NCBI RefSeq assembly: GCF_004297345.1
Contig: NZ_SCTN01000293.1
Span: forward strand, 1 to 36,402
Reading direction: 5' to 3'
DNA length: 36,402 bases
DNA from: Aquabacterium sp.
GTDB lineage: Bacteria; Pseudomonadota; Gammaproteobacteria; Burkholderiales; Burkholderiaceae_C
In this document: piece after piece, positions 14,353 to 21,812 of the stretch
How the letters are laid out: each line of letters starts with the position of its first letter
How positions within the stretch are numbered: position 1 is the first letter of the stretch
Notes under the pieces: generated by a model
Told to the model about the DNA's origin: nothing
The model's input: the letters and a program-made list of their open reading frames with translations, nothing else
Database searches by the model: none
Translations under genes and position numbers: made by a program

Positions 14353-15294
14353 TCACACCCGGGCACGCATATGCCCTCCCTGATTCGGCCCCAGGTTGTC
14401 GAGCAGGAACTCGGCCAGCAGCCGCGCCCGCTTGTGCAAATGCCGCGCGCTCGGGTACACGATGGAGAAAGGCCGCGAGCGCCCACCAAAAGGGGCCAGC
14501 ACCTCCACCAGCTCACCGCTGAGCAACTCGCGCTCGACCAAAAAGCGGCTCGTCTGATACAGCCCGCCGCCATGGCGCGCCAGGTGCACGCCACCGTCCA
14601 ACTCTTCCGAGCACGTGATGCTGCCGCGCGTGCTCACCTCGACATCCTGTCCATCCACGATGAAGGACCAATCCACGCAACGCCCCGTGCGCGGCAACAC
14701 GAACTGGATGCACTCGTGGCCGCGTAAATCGTCGATGGATTGTGGCTCGCCGGCGCGGGCAAGATAACCGGGTGAGGCCACCACCACCAGTTCCGAGTCT
14801 TCGATCTTGCGTGCCACCAGGCTTGAATCCGCTTGATGACGCGCACGCACAGCCAGATCAAAGCGATCCTTGGCGAAATCGACATTGCGGTTGCTGAGCT
14901 GGATCTCCAGGCAGATCTCCGGGTGTCGCTGCCGAAAACGCGGCAACAGCGGCAGCACACGATGCCGCCCATAGCCTGTGGCCAGACTGAGCCGCACCAC
15001 CCCGGCAGGCTGCGCCTGCTGACGGCTCAACTGCCGCTCTACCTCGCCCAATTGCGACAAGGTCAGGCGACACTGCGCCAGGTACAAGCGCCCCGCATCA
15101 CTGAGCCGTATCTGGCGCGTGGTGCGCATGAACAACCTCACGCCCAGCCGCGCCTCCAGCCTCGCCACACTGCGACTCACGGCACTGGGCGTCATGCCAG
15201 TGTGCTCTGCCGCCGCGGTGAAGCTGGCCGCATCGGCTGCCAGCACGAACAACTCCATGTCACCCAGCTGGGCGTCTTCAAACTGCCGGCTCAT
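14353..15294 (-). CDS. LysR-family transcriptional regulator
   Basis: A 313-residue LysR-type regulator. I use the ATG at 15294 (MSRQFEDAQLGDMELF), preceded by GGGAGAG; the longer ORF runs back into the operator. The N-terminal winged helix-turn-helix spans about 12-72, with the family core FTAAAEHTGMTPSAVSRSVARLEARLG. The effector-binding domain runs from about 100 to the end, in the CrgA/DmlR-like subgroup common in Burkholderiales, with SNRNVDFAKDRFDLAVR and the LVVVASPGYLA strand. It is divergent from a glutathione S-transferase and a nitronate monooxygenase. A perfect inverted repeat lies between them, so it probably controls that pair and itself. The inducing ligand is unknown. Confidence 0.93.
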   Translation of the reverse strand: MSRQFEDAQLGDMELFVLAADAASFTAAAEHTGMTPSAVSRSVARLEARLGVRLFMRTTRQIRLSDAGRLYLAQCRLTLSQLGEVERQLSRQQAQPAGVVRLSLATGYGRHRVLPLLPRFRQRHPEICLEIQLSNRNVDFAKDRFDLAVRARHQADSSLVARKIEDSELVVVASPGYLARAGEPQSIDDLRGHECIQFVLPRTGRCVDWSFIVDGQDVEVSTRGSITCSEELDGGVHLARHGGGLYQTSRFLVERELLSGELVEVLAPFGGRSRPFSIVYPSARHLHKRARLLAEFLLDNLGPNQGGHMRARV

Positions 15295-15346
15295 ACAAGG
15301 CTCTCCCCACTCACAACAGGCCCATTTGTGCGCAATAGGCATCAGT

Positions 15347-15372
15347 CATGTGAACCATAGCCTATTCACATG
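15347..15372. promoter_or_regulatory. Probable LysR operator between the regulator and the GST gene
   Basis: CATGTGAA and TTCACATG form a perfect 8-base inverted repeat with a 10-base spacer. A second overlapping pair, AATAGGC (15334-15340) and GCCTATT (15360-15366), is also perfectly inverted. Both lie in the 142-base divergent region between the LysR gene and gstA, and LysR proteins typically bind imperfect dyads containing T-N11-A. This makes it the best operator candidate in the window. Confidence 0.6.
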
Positions 15373-15436
15373 CGCCCAGCGCATCAATAAGCTGAAAGCC
15401 CTGATCAACACAAGGGCCCCGCGCCCTCCACACATC

Positions 15437-16045
15437 ATGAAGCTCTACTTCAGCCCCGGCGCCTGCTCGCTCGCCCCCCATGCCCTGCTGATCGAGATCG
15501 GCCGCCCCTTCGATCTGATCAAGGTCGACACCAGCAAAGGCCTGACCTCGCAAGGCGAACGTTTCAGCGACATCACACCCAAAGGTGCCGTGCCGCTGCT
15601 CGAACTCGACAATGGCGAGCGCCTCAGCGAAGGCGTGGTGATCTGCCAGTACCTGTGCGATCAGGCCGGCCGCACCGACCTGATGCCAGCGGCTGGCACC
15701 ATGGCGCGCTACCGCGTGATGGAGTGGCAGAACTACATCACCTCTGAATTGCACAAGTCGTTTGCACCGCTGTTCAACGGTCAGGCCTCGGCCGACACCA
15801 AGGCCTTGTTCGCGGCTCAGTTGCAACGCAAGTTCGCCTGGGTGTCCGCGCAACTGGCCGATCGCCCCTACCTGACTGGCGACACCTACACCGCCGCCGA
15901 TGCCTACCTGTTTGTGGTCGCGTCCTGGGCGACCTATGTGCAGCTGGATCTGTCGGCCCACACGCACCTGCTGGCCTTCATGGACCGCGTGAAGGCGCGC
16001 CCGGCCATGCATGCGGCCATGAAGTCAGAAGGCTTGCTGCAATAA
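15437..16045 (+). CDS. Glutathione S-transferase (beta class)
   Basis: A 202-residue cytosolic enzyme that conjugates glutathione to electrophiles or reduces mixed disulfides. The start is the ATG at 15437 (MKLYFSPGACSLAPH); the 308-residue ORF merely extends through the operator. The N-terminal thioredoxin-like domain has the beta-class Cys10 in PGACSLAPH, which forms a mixed disulfide with glutathione. It also has the conserved cis-Pro region (GAVPLLEL) and the glutathione-binding turn with LSEGVVICQYL. The C-terminal all-helical domain shows the GST capping motif YLTGDTYTAADAYLF. The next gene starts 21 bases later, so the two are likely one operon under the divergent LysR. The substrate is not predictable. 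Confidence 0.93.
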   Translation: MKLYFSPGACSLAPHALLIEIGRPFDLIKVDTSKGLTSQGERFSDITPKGAVPLLELDNGERLSEGVVICQYLCDQAGRTDLMPAAGTMARYRVMEWQNYITSELHKSFAPLFNGQASADTKALFAAQLQRKFAWVSAQLADRPYLTGDTYTAADAYLFVVASWATYVQLDLSAHTHLLAFMDRVKARPAMHAAMKSEGLLQ

Positions 16046-16066
16046 ACGTCACGAAGGCACACGACC

Positions 16067-17140
16067 ATGCGCACCGATACCCCATTCACACGCCGCCTCG
16101 GCTTGCCTTTGCCCATCGTGCAAGGCCCCTTTGGTGGCGGGCTCTCATCTGTATCACTTGTCGCCGCCGTCAATGGTGCGGGTGGACTGGGTTCCTTCGG
16201 TGCGCATCACCTGCACGCAGATCAAATCGTGCAGATCACGCGTGAGTTGCGGGCCGCCACGAATCGCCCTTTTGCGCTCAATCTGTGGATCCCCTTGCAT
16301 GACGAGCCCGAACACCCCAAGGTGTCCGACGCACAATGGATCAGGGCCGTGAACCGGTTGCAGCCCTTTTTCGATGAGTTGGGCCTGGATCTGCCCCAAC
16401 GACCTGACGCAAAGGCCGTGTGGCCCGACTATGCCCAACAGATCGAGGCCCTGCTGGACGCTCGGCCCGCCGTGTTCAGCTTTGTGTTCGGCATACCCGC
16501 GCCAGACGTGCTGTCTCGCTGTCGGCAAAGAGGCATCGTGACCGTCGGTGCAGCCACCACACCCCACGAAGCGCGCCTGCTTGAAGAAGCCGGCGTCGAC
16601 ATGGTCGTGGCCACAGGCAGCGATGCCGGCGGGCACCGCGTGTCTTTCACCGATGAGCCCGAAAACCTGCTGACAGGCACCTTCTCGCTGATTCCGCAAG
16701 TGCGCGATGCCGTGCGCATCCCAGTGATTGCGGCAGGCGGCATCGCCGATGCGCGTGGCGTGACCGCAGCCATGGCCCTTGGCGCGGATGCCGTTCAGAT
16801 CGGCACCGCCTTTCTGGCTTGCGAGGAGTCCAACGCGGGCAGGCCCCATCAAGCGGCTTTGCGCTCAGTCAGCCAAACCCCCTCCACCCTCACCAAAGGC
16901 TTCAGCGGCCGGCTTTCACGAGGCTTGCGCAACCGGCTCACGATCGAGTTGGAACAAGCCCAGGGGGACATCCTGCCCTACCCCTGGCAGAACTGGCTGA
17001 CAGGCATCCTCAAACGCGCCGCCATCGCTCAAAACCGGGCAGACCTGATGTCCTTGTGGGCAGGGCAAGCGGCGGGCCTGGTTCGCCATCAGCATGCAGC
17101 TGCCCTGATGCAGAGCCTGTCCAGCGCATTCGAACGCTGA
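16067..17140 (+). CDS. Nitronate monooxygenase (2-nitropropane dioxygenase family)
   Basis: A 357-residue FMN-dependent TIM-barrel enzyme that oxidises propionate-3-nitronate or other nitronates. Visible signatures are the N-terminal PIVQGPFGGGLSS phosphate/FMN loop and GGLGSFGA. The VDMVVATGSDAGGHR segment contains the His equivalent to the catalytic base of this family. The FMN phosphate site is PVIAAGGIADARG followed by GADAVQIGTAFLACEES. Length is normal. It follows the GST gene by 21 bases and should be regulated with it. Pairing a GST with a nitronate oxidase suggests defence against reactive nitro or electrophilic compounds, which is inference only. Confidence 0.9.
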   Translation: MRTDTPFTRRLGLPLPIVQGPFGGGLSSVSLVAAVNGAGGLGSFGAHHLHADQIVQITRELRAATNRPFALNLWIPLHDEPEHPKVSDAQWIRAVNRLQPFFDELGLDLPQRPDAKAVWPDYAQQIEALLDARPAVFSFVFGIPAPDVLSRCRQRGIVTVGAATTPHEARLLEEAGVDMVVATGSDAGGHRVSFTDEPENLLTGTFSLIPQVRDAVRIPVIAAGGIADARGVTAAMALGADAVQIGTAFLACEESNAGRPHQAALRSVSQTPSTLTKGFSGRLSRGLRNRLTIELEQAQGDILPYPWQNWLTGILKRAAIAQNRADLMSLWAGQAAGLVRHQHAAALMQSLSSAFER

Positions 17141-17155
17141 GCCAACACACCCATC

Positions 17156-17184
17156 CGGCCAAACATTATCTTTGTCGGCCAAAC
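17156..17184. repeat. Direct repeat CGGCCAAAC, 20-base period
   Basis: CGGCCAAAC occurs at 17156-17164 and again at 17176-17184, exactly 20 bases apart, about two helical turns, so both copies face the same side of the DNA. They lie roughly 180 bases before the acetylesterase-like gene. They may be tandem activator sites or chance; no regulator is identified. Confidence 0.35.
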
Positions 17185-17245
17185 GACGACTCGGGATTAC
17201 CCGACTGACATTACACGCCAAGCGTCACTGCGCTGACACTTGAAT

Positions 17246-17263
17246 CCCCCTTGTCTTAGGGGG
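17246..17263. promoter_or_regulatory. C-rich/G-rich inverted repeat upstream of the acetylesterase-like gene
   Basis: CCCCCT and AGGGGG form a perfect 6-base dyad around a 6-base spacer, about 97 bases before the start codon of the secreted hydrolase. It resembles the ACCCC/GGGGT dyad upstream of the tandem cyclase. It may be an operator; it is too far from the previous stop and lacks a T-run, so it is a poor terminator. Confidence 0.4.
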
Positions 17264-17359
17264 TGCGTCATATGGCACGCAGACTTACCCGCCCCTGAAA
17301 AAAAACACTGTCTTTCAGACTGCATCACATGGTCCACACAAACCGTTGATGGAGTCAAC

Positions 17360-18637
17360 ATGACACTGAATTCACTGATCAAGGACGCCAGCAAAGCCGT
17401 TGGCATCAGCCTGCTGTGCAGCATTGCCGCACAAGCGGCCTATCTGAAATGGGAAATGGTCGAGCTGCCCGCATCCAGCGGCGCCTCGTGCGGCAATGGC
17501 ACGCCCTACCGCTTCTTCGTCAACCGCACCCCCTTCACCAGCAAAACCGTGGTGATGTACGAAGGCGGCGGCGCCTGCTGGGAAAAGGGCACCTGCGAAA
17601 ACAAGGCCGGCACGCAGTTGGCCGCAGTGAACCCGGATGGCATCCCCACCAACTACATGAGCGACTGGAACCGCCAGGCTCACCTGGGGCTGGTCACACC
17701 ATTCACATCGCGCATCGACCCGCTGACCTCGGTGCAGACCCAAAGCTGGAACATCGTCTACCTGACCTACTGCACGGGCGACGTTCACACCGGCAACAAA
17801 GTCACCACCTACTCGGACAGCACCGGCTCGATCGCCTGGTACCACCGTGGCGCCGTCAATGCCAAGGCCGTGACCGCCTGGATGGCCGCCAACATGCCCA
17901 AGCCTGACGTGCTGCTGCTGACTGGTTTCTCTGCAGGCGGCACGGGCTCGACGGCCAACTTCGCCCAGATGCGCACCGGCACGAACGCCAACCACGCGGC
18001 CCTGCTGGCCGACTCCGGCCCGCTGTTCTGGACACCGCGCGACGGCTCGCCACAAGACTACCCATCCCAGCCCCTGCACAACAAGATCCGTCAGGTCTGG
18101 GGGCTGGATGAGCCCAACGGCATGGTGACCGAGTTGATCACCAAGTACCCCACGGCTGGCGACGCCAACAACCTGGGCAGCGTGACCTATGGCCTCAACA
18201 AGATCTTCCCCAAGGACCGCATCGGCTACGCGATGTTCCAGGAAGACATGGACTACTCGGCCTTCTCGTACTCGGCGTTCTACAGCGACATCTCGAACGC
18301 TGCGACTGATGCGGATCGTCAAGCGGCCTTGAACAAGCGCTGGCGCCAGGACATCAACACCACGCTGGCACACATGCCTGCTGGTGCCAACATGGGCTAC
18401 TACATCCCCAACTACCGCCAGATCAACCTGTCGCACTGCCTGACCATCGTGACCTTCGGCGACACCGGCATCAAGGAAGCCAAGCTGGACAACGTGGGCG
18501 CCTTCGTGGACAACCTGCTGGACTTCTCTGGCAAGACGCCCGTGATCCGCTCGTTTGAACTCAGCCGCGTCAAGGCAGCTGCCACCAACCTGTCTGATCT
18601 GATCGCGCAGATCATCGGCAAGGCCGGCTTGTTCTGA
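17360..18637 (+). CDS. Secreted pectin-acetylesterase-like hydrolase
   Basis: A 425-residue exported serine hydrolase of the pectinacetylesterase/Notum type. I start it at the ATG at 17360 (MTLNSLIKDASKAVG) with GGAG six bases upstream. The hydrophobic core ISLLCSIAAQA is a signal peptide with likely cleavage after AQA. Family landmarks are the oxyanion strand VVMYEGGGACWEKGTC, the nucleophile elbow TGFSAGGTGS near residues 192-201, an Asp-containing LADSGPLFW segment, and a late His in INLSHCLT as the probable triad His. Several paired Cys suggest disulfides. The true substrate may be a different acyl ester, as bacterial members are poorly studied. It is a plausible cargo of the type II secretion system in this window, which is unproven. 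Confidence 0.85.
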   Translation: MTLNSLIKDASKAVGISLLCSIAAQAAYLKWEMVELPASSGASCGNGTPYRFFVNRTPFTSKTVVMYEGGGACWEKGTCENKAGTQLAAVNPDGIPTNYMSDWNRQAHLGLVTPFTSRIDPLTSVQTQSWNIVYLTYCTGDVHTGNKVTTYSDSTGSIAWYHRGAVNAKAVTAWMAANMPKPDVLLLTGFSAGGTGSTANFAQMRTGTNANHAALLADSGPLFWTPRDGSPQDYPSQPLHNKIRQVWGLDEPNGMVTELITKYPTAGDANNLGSVTYGLNKIFPKDRIGYAMFQEDMDYSAFSYSAFYSDISNAATDADRQAALNKRWRQDINTTLAHMPAGANMGYYIPNYRQINLSHCLTIVTFGDTGIKEAKLDNVGAFVDNLLDFSGKTPVIRSFELSRVKAAATNLSDLIAQIIGKAGLF

Positions 18638-18666
18638 TTCATTCCTCCTCGGGATTCGTTCCCTTC

Positions 18667-18693
18667 AAAGCGGGCCTTCGGGTCCGCTTTTTT
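18667..18693 (+). terminator. Rho-independent terminator of the acetylesterase-like gene
   Basis: A 10-base stem (AAAGCGGGCC / GGTCCGCTTT, one G-T pair) with a stable TTCG tetraloop is followed by a T-run. It lies 29 bases after the stop codon at 18637. Confidence 0.85.
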
Positions 18694-18714
18694 CATGCCT
18701 GAGACGCACAAACA

Positions 18715-18740
18715 AAAACAGCGCCCGAAGGCGCTGTTTT
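18715..18740 (-). terminator. Rho-independent terminator of pckG
   Basis: A perfect 11-base stem (AAAACAGCGCC / GGCGCTGTTTT) with a four-base loop, read on the minus strand, is followed by a T-rich stretch. It sits about 40 bases past the pckG stop. Together with the preceding hairpin it insulates the two convergent genes. Confidence 0.85.
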
Positions 18741-18781
18741 CATGAAAGCCTAAAGGCTTGCTGTGCTGAACGAAAGGCCGA

Positions 18782-20641
18782 TCAGGCAGCCAGACGCTGT
18801 TCCAGCTTGGCCTTGGTGGCAGGCATGGCAGCAGGCAGGTTGTAGGCCAGTTGCGTGAACAGTTCGTCGTGCAGCTTGAGTTCTTGCGCCCAGGCTGCCT
18901 TGTCGATGCCGATGACGGACTGGAATTGGTCCTTCGTGAAGTTCAGGCCATTCCAGTTGATGTCTTCGTAGTTGGGGCTCAGGCCGAAAGCGTTTTCCAC
19001 GCCGTTGGCCTTGCCTTCCAGGCGGCCGACCATCCACTCCAGCACGCGCATGTTTTCGCTGTAGCCAGGCCATACGAACTTGCCGTCAGCGCCCTTGCGG
19101 AACCAGTTGACGCAATAGACCTTGGGCAGTGCGTGACCAGCAGCCTGCAGCTTGGCGCCCAGGTCCAGCCAGTGCTGGAAGTAGTCGCTCATGTTGTAGC
19201 CCATGAAGGGCAGCATGGCGAACGGATCGCGGCGCACCACACCTTGCTGACCGAAGGCAGCAGCGGTGGTTTCAGAACCCATGGTAGCAGCCATGTAGAC
19301 GCCTTCGGTCCAGTCACGGGCTTCAGTCACCAGCGGCACGGTGGTCGAGCGACGGCCGCCGAAGATGAAGGCGTCGATCGCCACACCAGCGGGGTTGTCC
19401 CACTCGCTGTCCAGCGCGGGGTTGTTGGTGGCAGCCACAGTGAAGCGGGCGTTGGGGTGAGCAGCCTTGGTGCCCTTTTCCTTGGCGATCTGAGGCGTCC
19501 AGTCATTGCCTTGCCAGTCGATCAGGTGAGCGGGGGCCTCGTCGGTCATCGACTCCCACCACACGTCGCCGTCATCGGTCAGGGCCACGTTCGTGAAGAT
19601 CACGTCGCGGTTGAGCGATTCCATGCAGTTGAAGTTGGTCAGGGTGTTGGTGCCAGGGGCCACGCCGAAGTAACCAGCTTCAGGGTTGATGGCGTACAGC
19701 TTGCCGTCAGCAGCGGGCTTGATCCAGGCGATGTCGTCGCCGATGGTGGTGACCTTCCAGCCGTTGTAGCCAGCAGGCGGGATCAGCATGGAGAAGTTGG
19801 TCTTGCCGCAAGCCGAGGGGAAGGCGGCAGCCACGTGGTACTTCTTGCCTTCGGGATTGGTCACGCCCAGCAGCAGCATGTGCTCGGCCAGCCAGCCTTG
19901 CTCGCGGCCCATGTTGGAAGCGATACGCAGGGCGAAGCACTTCTTGCCCAGCAGCGCGTTGCCGCCGTAGCCGGAACCGTAGGACCAGATTTCGCGGGTC
20001 GTGGGGTAGTGAACGATGTACTTGGTGTCAGGGTTGCAAGGCCATGCCACGTCCTTCTGACCTTCGGCCAGAGGGGCGCCCACGGTGTGCACGCAAGGCA
20101 CGAATTCGCCATCGGCGCCCAGCACGTCGATCACGCCCTTGCCCATGCGGGTCATGAGCTTCATGTTGACGGCCACGTAGGCGCTGTCAGACAGTTCGAT
20201 GCCGATGTGGGCGATATTCGAACCCAGGGGGCCCATCGAGAACGGCACCACGTACAGGGTGCGGCCCTTCATGGCGCCCTTGAACAGGGCTTGCTCGCCC
20301 GTTTGCAGCTTGGCGCGCATTTCAGCGGGCTCACACCAGTTGTTGGTGGGGCCGGCGTCTTCCTTGCGGTCAGAGCAGATGTAGGTGCGGTCTTCCACGC
20401 GGGCCACGTCGGACGGGTGGGTCCAGGCCAGGTAGGAGTTGGGGCGCAGCTCGGGGTTGAGCTTCTTGAACGAGCCGGCAGCCACGAGTTGGGCGCACAG
20501 GCGGTCGTATTCTTCCGTGGTGCCGTCGCACCAGTAGATGTCCTTGGGCTGCAGCAGAGCGGCCATCTCGGCCACCCAGGCGATCAGCTTGGTGTTTTTG
20601 ACGTAGGCAGGTGCGTTCACCTGTGCAGTAGCAGTCGTCAT
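18782..20641 (-). CDS. pckG: Phosphoenolpyruvate carboxykinase (GTP)
   Basis: A 619-residue cytosolic enzyme converting oxaloacetate and GTP to phosphoenolpyruvate, GDP and CO2, the first committed step of gluconeogenesis. The length is standard for the GTP class. Signatures are the P-loop with the reactive Cys, [15 protein letters not shown] (near residue 276), the oxaloacetate-binding [12 protein letters not shown] region, and [12 protein letters not shown] with the nucleotide/PEP-binding Arg pair. [19 protein letters not shown] further on is also characteristic. The start ATG at 20641 follows a GGAG. The gene has its own terminator and a 364-base divergent upstream region with several dyads. 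It reads as a single-gene unit. Confidence 0.97.
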   Translation of the reverse strand: MTTATAQVNAPAYVKNTKLIAWVAEMAALLQPKDIYWCDGTTEEYDRLCAQLVAAGSFKKLNPELRPNSYLAWTHPSDVARVEDRTYICSDRKEDAGPTNNWCEPAEMRAKLQTGEQALFKGAMKGRTLYVVPFSMGPLGSNIAHIGIELSDSAYVAVNMKLMTRMGKGVIDVLGADGEFVPCVHTVGAPLAEGQKDVAWPCNPDTKYIVHYPTTREIWSYGSGYGGNALLGKKCFALRIASNMGREQGWLAEHMLLLGVTNPEGKKYHVAAAFPSACGKTNFSMLIPPAGYNGWKVTTIGDDIAWIKPAADGKLYAINPEAGYFGVAPGTNTLTNFNCMESLNRDVIFTNVALTDDGDVWWESMTDEAPAHLIDWQGNDWTPQIAKEKGTKAAHPNARFTVAATNNPALDSEWDNPAGVAIDAFIFGGRRSTTVPLVTEARDWTEGVYMAATMGSETTAAAFGQQGVVRRDPFAMLPFMGYNMSDYFQHWLDLGAKLQAAGHALPKVYCVNWFRKGADGKFVWPGYSENMRVLEWMVGRLEGKANGVENAFGLSPNYEDINWNGLNFTKDQFQSVIGIDKAAWAQELKLHDELFTQLAYNLPAAMPATKAKLEQRLAA

Positions 20642-20693
20642 GAATGAAGCTCCAGAAAGTAAAAAACAGGGTCTCGGCAGCGCCAGAACAAGC

Positions 20694-20714
20694 TTGATTC
20701 ACCTTATGAATCAA
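20694..20714. promoter_or_regulatory. Perfect inverted repeat upstream of pckG
   Basis: TTGATTCA and TGAATCAA form an 8-base perfect dyad with a 5-base spacer, about 53 bases before the pckG start codon on its own strand. Its outer TTGAT/ATCAA halves resemble an FNR half-site pair but the spacing is far too wide for FNR. A dimeric repressor or activator of gluconeogenesis is a reasonable guess; no identity can be given. Confidence 0.5.
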
Positions 20715-20901
20715 CAACTTGTGACGCTATCGACACCCCGCTATCGTTGTGACATCAGGCCCTCGTGAGGCCAGCAATCCGTGACAGTGGAACCGCGTAG
20801 TTTAGTCCACTCGGCGGGCTTTGAGTTCCCCCCTTGGCCGGGGGGGCGGAGACACCCTGGGCACTCAGGGTGAGACTTGAGTCACGAAGCCCCGATGTTT
20901 T

Positions 20902-20915
20902 TGTATCCTGATACA
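20902..20915. promoter_or_regulatory. TGTATC-CT-GATACA palindrome upstream of the Mod-type operon
   Basis: A perfect 6-2-6 palindrome lies about 90 bases before the first transporter gene. It does not match the ModE consensus (which carries TATATA half-sites), so a different regulator is likely if it is an operator. The nearby CACCCTG/CAGGGTG dyad (20854-20873) may be part of the same control region. Confidence 0.4.
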
Positions 20916-21004
20916 TATTCCGACACCGCTTTGCGGGCGTTTGGCATGGCGGCAGGCACACTGCTCGGCTTGCCCGATTTGCCACATTTTTCACATTGTT
21001 CAAT

Positions 21005-21805
21005 ATGCCCTTGCTGGCCCGCCGCCCGTTTTTGCAACTCAGTCTTGGTAGCACCCTGTGCGCTGCTGCATTGCCTCAAGCCTGGGCGCGCGAGCACCTG
21101 CCCGCGCGCGCGGAGAGCCCGGCCGTCGGCGTGGACCCCTTGCTCGTCGCCTCGGGCCTGACCGCGCGCTGGCAAGCCTCGATGAAGCAGGATCTGGGCT
21201 GGACCGCCCGCTGGACGGCCATGGACACCGATGTGATCCTGACCCAACTGGAGCAAGGCCAGATTGATGCGGGCTTGTTCCTGAGCCACCCACGTGCCGA
21301 TGCGCTGGACAAGCAAGGCCTGATCTACAACCGCAAGACGATTGCACAAACCGATGTGCTGCTGCTGGGCCCCCAGGAAGACCTGGCTGGCATTCGCAGC
21401 GAGACGGACCCAGGGCGCGCCTTGACCCAGGTGCTCGCAGCCGCCAGTGCGGGTGCGGTACGCTGGCAACAACCGCCAGCAGGATCCTCGCTGGCCGCAC
21501 TGGCCGACCAGTTGACGCAAGGCCTGGCCTCCAAAGGCTTGACTGCGACCAGCAAGATACCCGCGGGTCATGCCCCTGCCTACCGGCTCATGAGCCGGGC
21601 ACAATGGCTCAAAACACCGCCACGCGACGAAAAACTCAAAGTCTGGTTGGCCGACAAGCCCGCCTTGACCTTGCAAGCGCAGATTGCCTGCTCGTTCAGA
21701 TCCCGGCATGCCGGCGCCAAGCTGCTTGTGAGCTGGCTGCAGTGGCCCCTGGCGCAAAGCGCCGTCAAAGCCTCGCGCCCCGCCTGGCAACCCGTCAAGG
21801 AGTGA
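21005..21805 (+). CDS. TupA/ModA-like substrate-binding protein, Tat signal
   Basis: A 266-residue periplasmic binding protein of the tungstate/molybdate (TupA-like) type. I choose the ATG at 21005 (MPLLARRPFLQLS), not the upstream TTG. The N-terminus has a twin-arginine ARRPFLQL motif followed by a hydrophobic core ending in QAWA, suggesting Tat export. The core segment resembles TupA: a GLTARWQASM helix, the DTDVILTQLEQGQIDAGLF segment matching TupA's 'dvLLVH' region, and TDVLLLGPQEDLAGI matching 'vlVGPkaDPAGI'. However, the usual N-terminal oxyanion-binding Thr/Ser cluster is not evident and the C-terminal half is divergent. It begins an operon with a permease and an ATPase. The substrate is uncertain. 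Confidence 0.65.
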   Translation: MPLLARRPFLQLSLGSTLCAAALPQAWAREHLPARAESPAVGVDPLLVASGLTARWQASMKQDLGWTARWTAMDTDVILTQLEQGQIDAGLFLSHPRADALDKQGLIYNRKTIAQTDVLLLGPQEDLAGIRSETDPGRALTQVLAAASAGAVRWQQPPAGSSLAALADQLTQGLASKGLTATSKIPAGHAPAYRLMSRAQWLKTPPRDEKLKVWLADKPALTLQAQIACSFRSRHAGAKLLVSWLQWPLAQSAVKASRPAWQPVKE

Positions 21806-21812
21806 AGGCATC

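Larger units (their letters stand above)
20642..21004. other. Divergent regulatory region between pckG and the Mod-type operon
   Basis: This 363-base stretch has no convincing gene. It is rich in symmetrical elements. Nearest pckG is TTGATTCA / TGAATCAA (20694-20714). Then come direct repeats of CGCTATCG (20725 and 20739) flanked by TTGTGAC copies (20719 and 20747). A GC-only dyad of six C and six G follows (20829-20846), then CACCCTG / CAGGGTG (20854-20873). Nearest the transporter operon is TGTATC / GATACA (20902-20915). Both operons must be controlled from here. The arrangement suggests at least two regulators. Confidence 0.6.

Noticed and set aside
14353-15294. Possibility that the gene after the SMC-like operon is JetD
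   Set aside because: It is on the opposite strand and clearly a LysR regulator with a helix-turn-helix core; no JetD-type sequence is present in the window.
17273-17290. Sigma-54-like TGGCACG upstream of the acetylesterase-like gene
   Set aside because: The -24 element is perfect, but the expected TTGC at -12 is absent at correct spacing (CTTA found instead).
18851-20647. 598-residue plus-strand ORF opposite pckG
   Set aside because: pckG is unmistakable; the antisense frame is a composition artefact.
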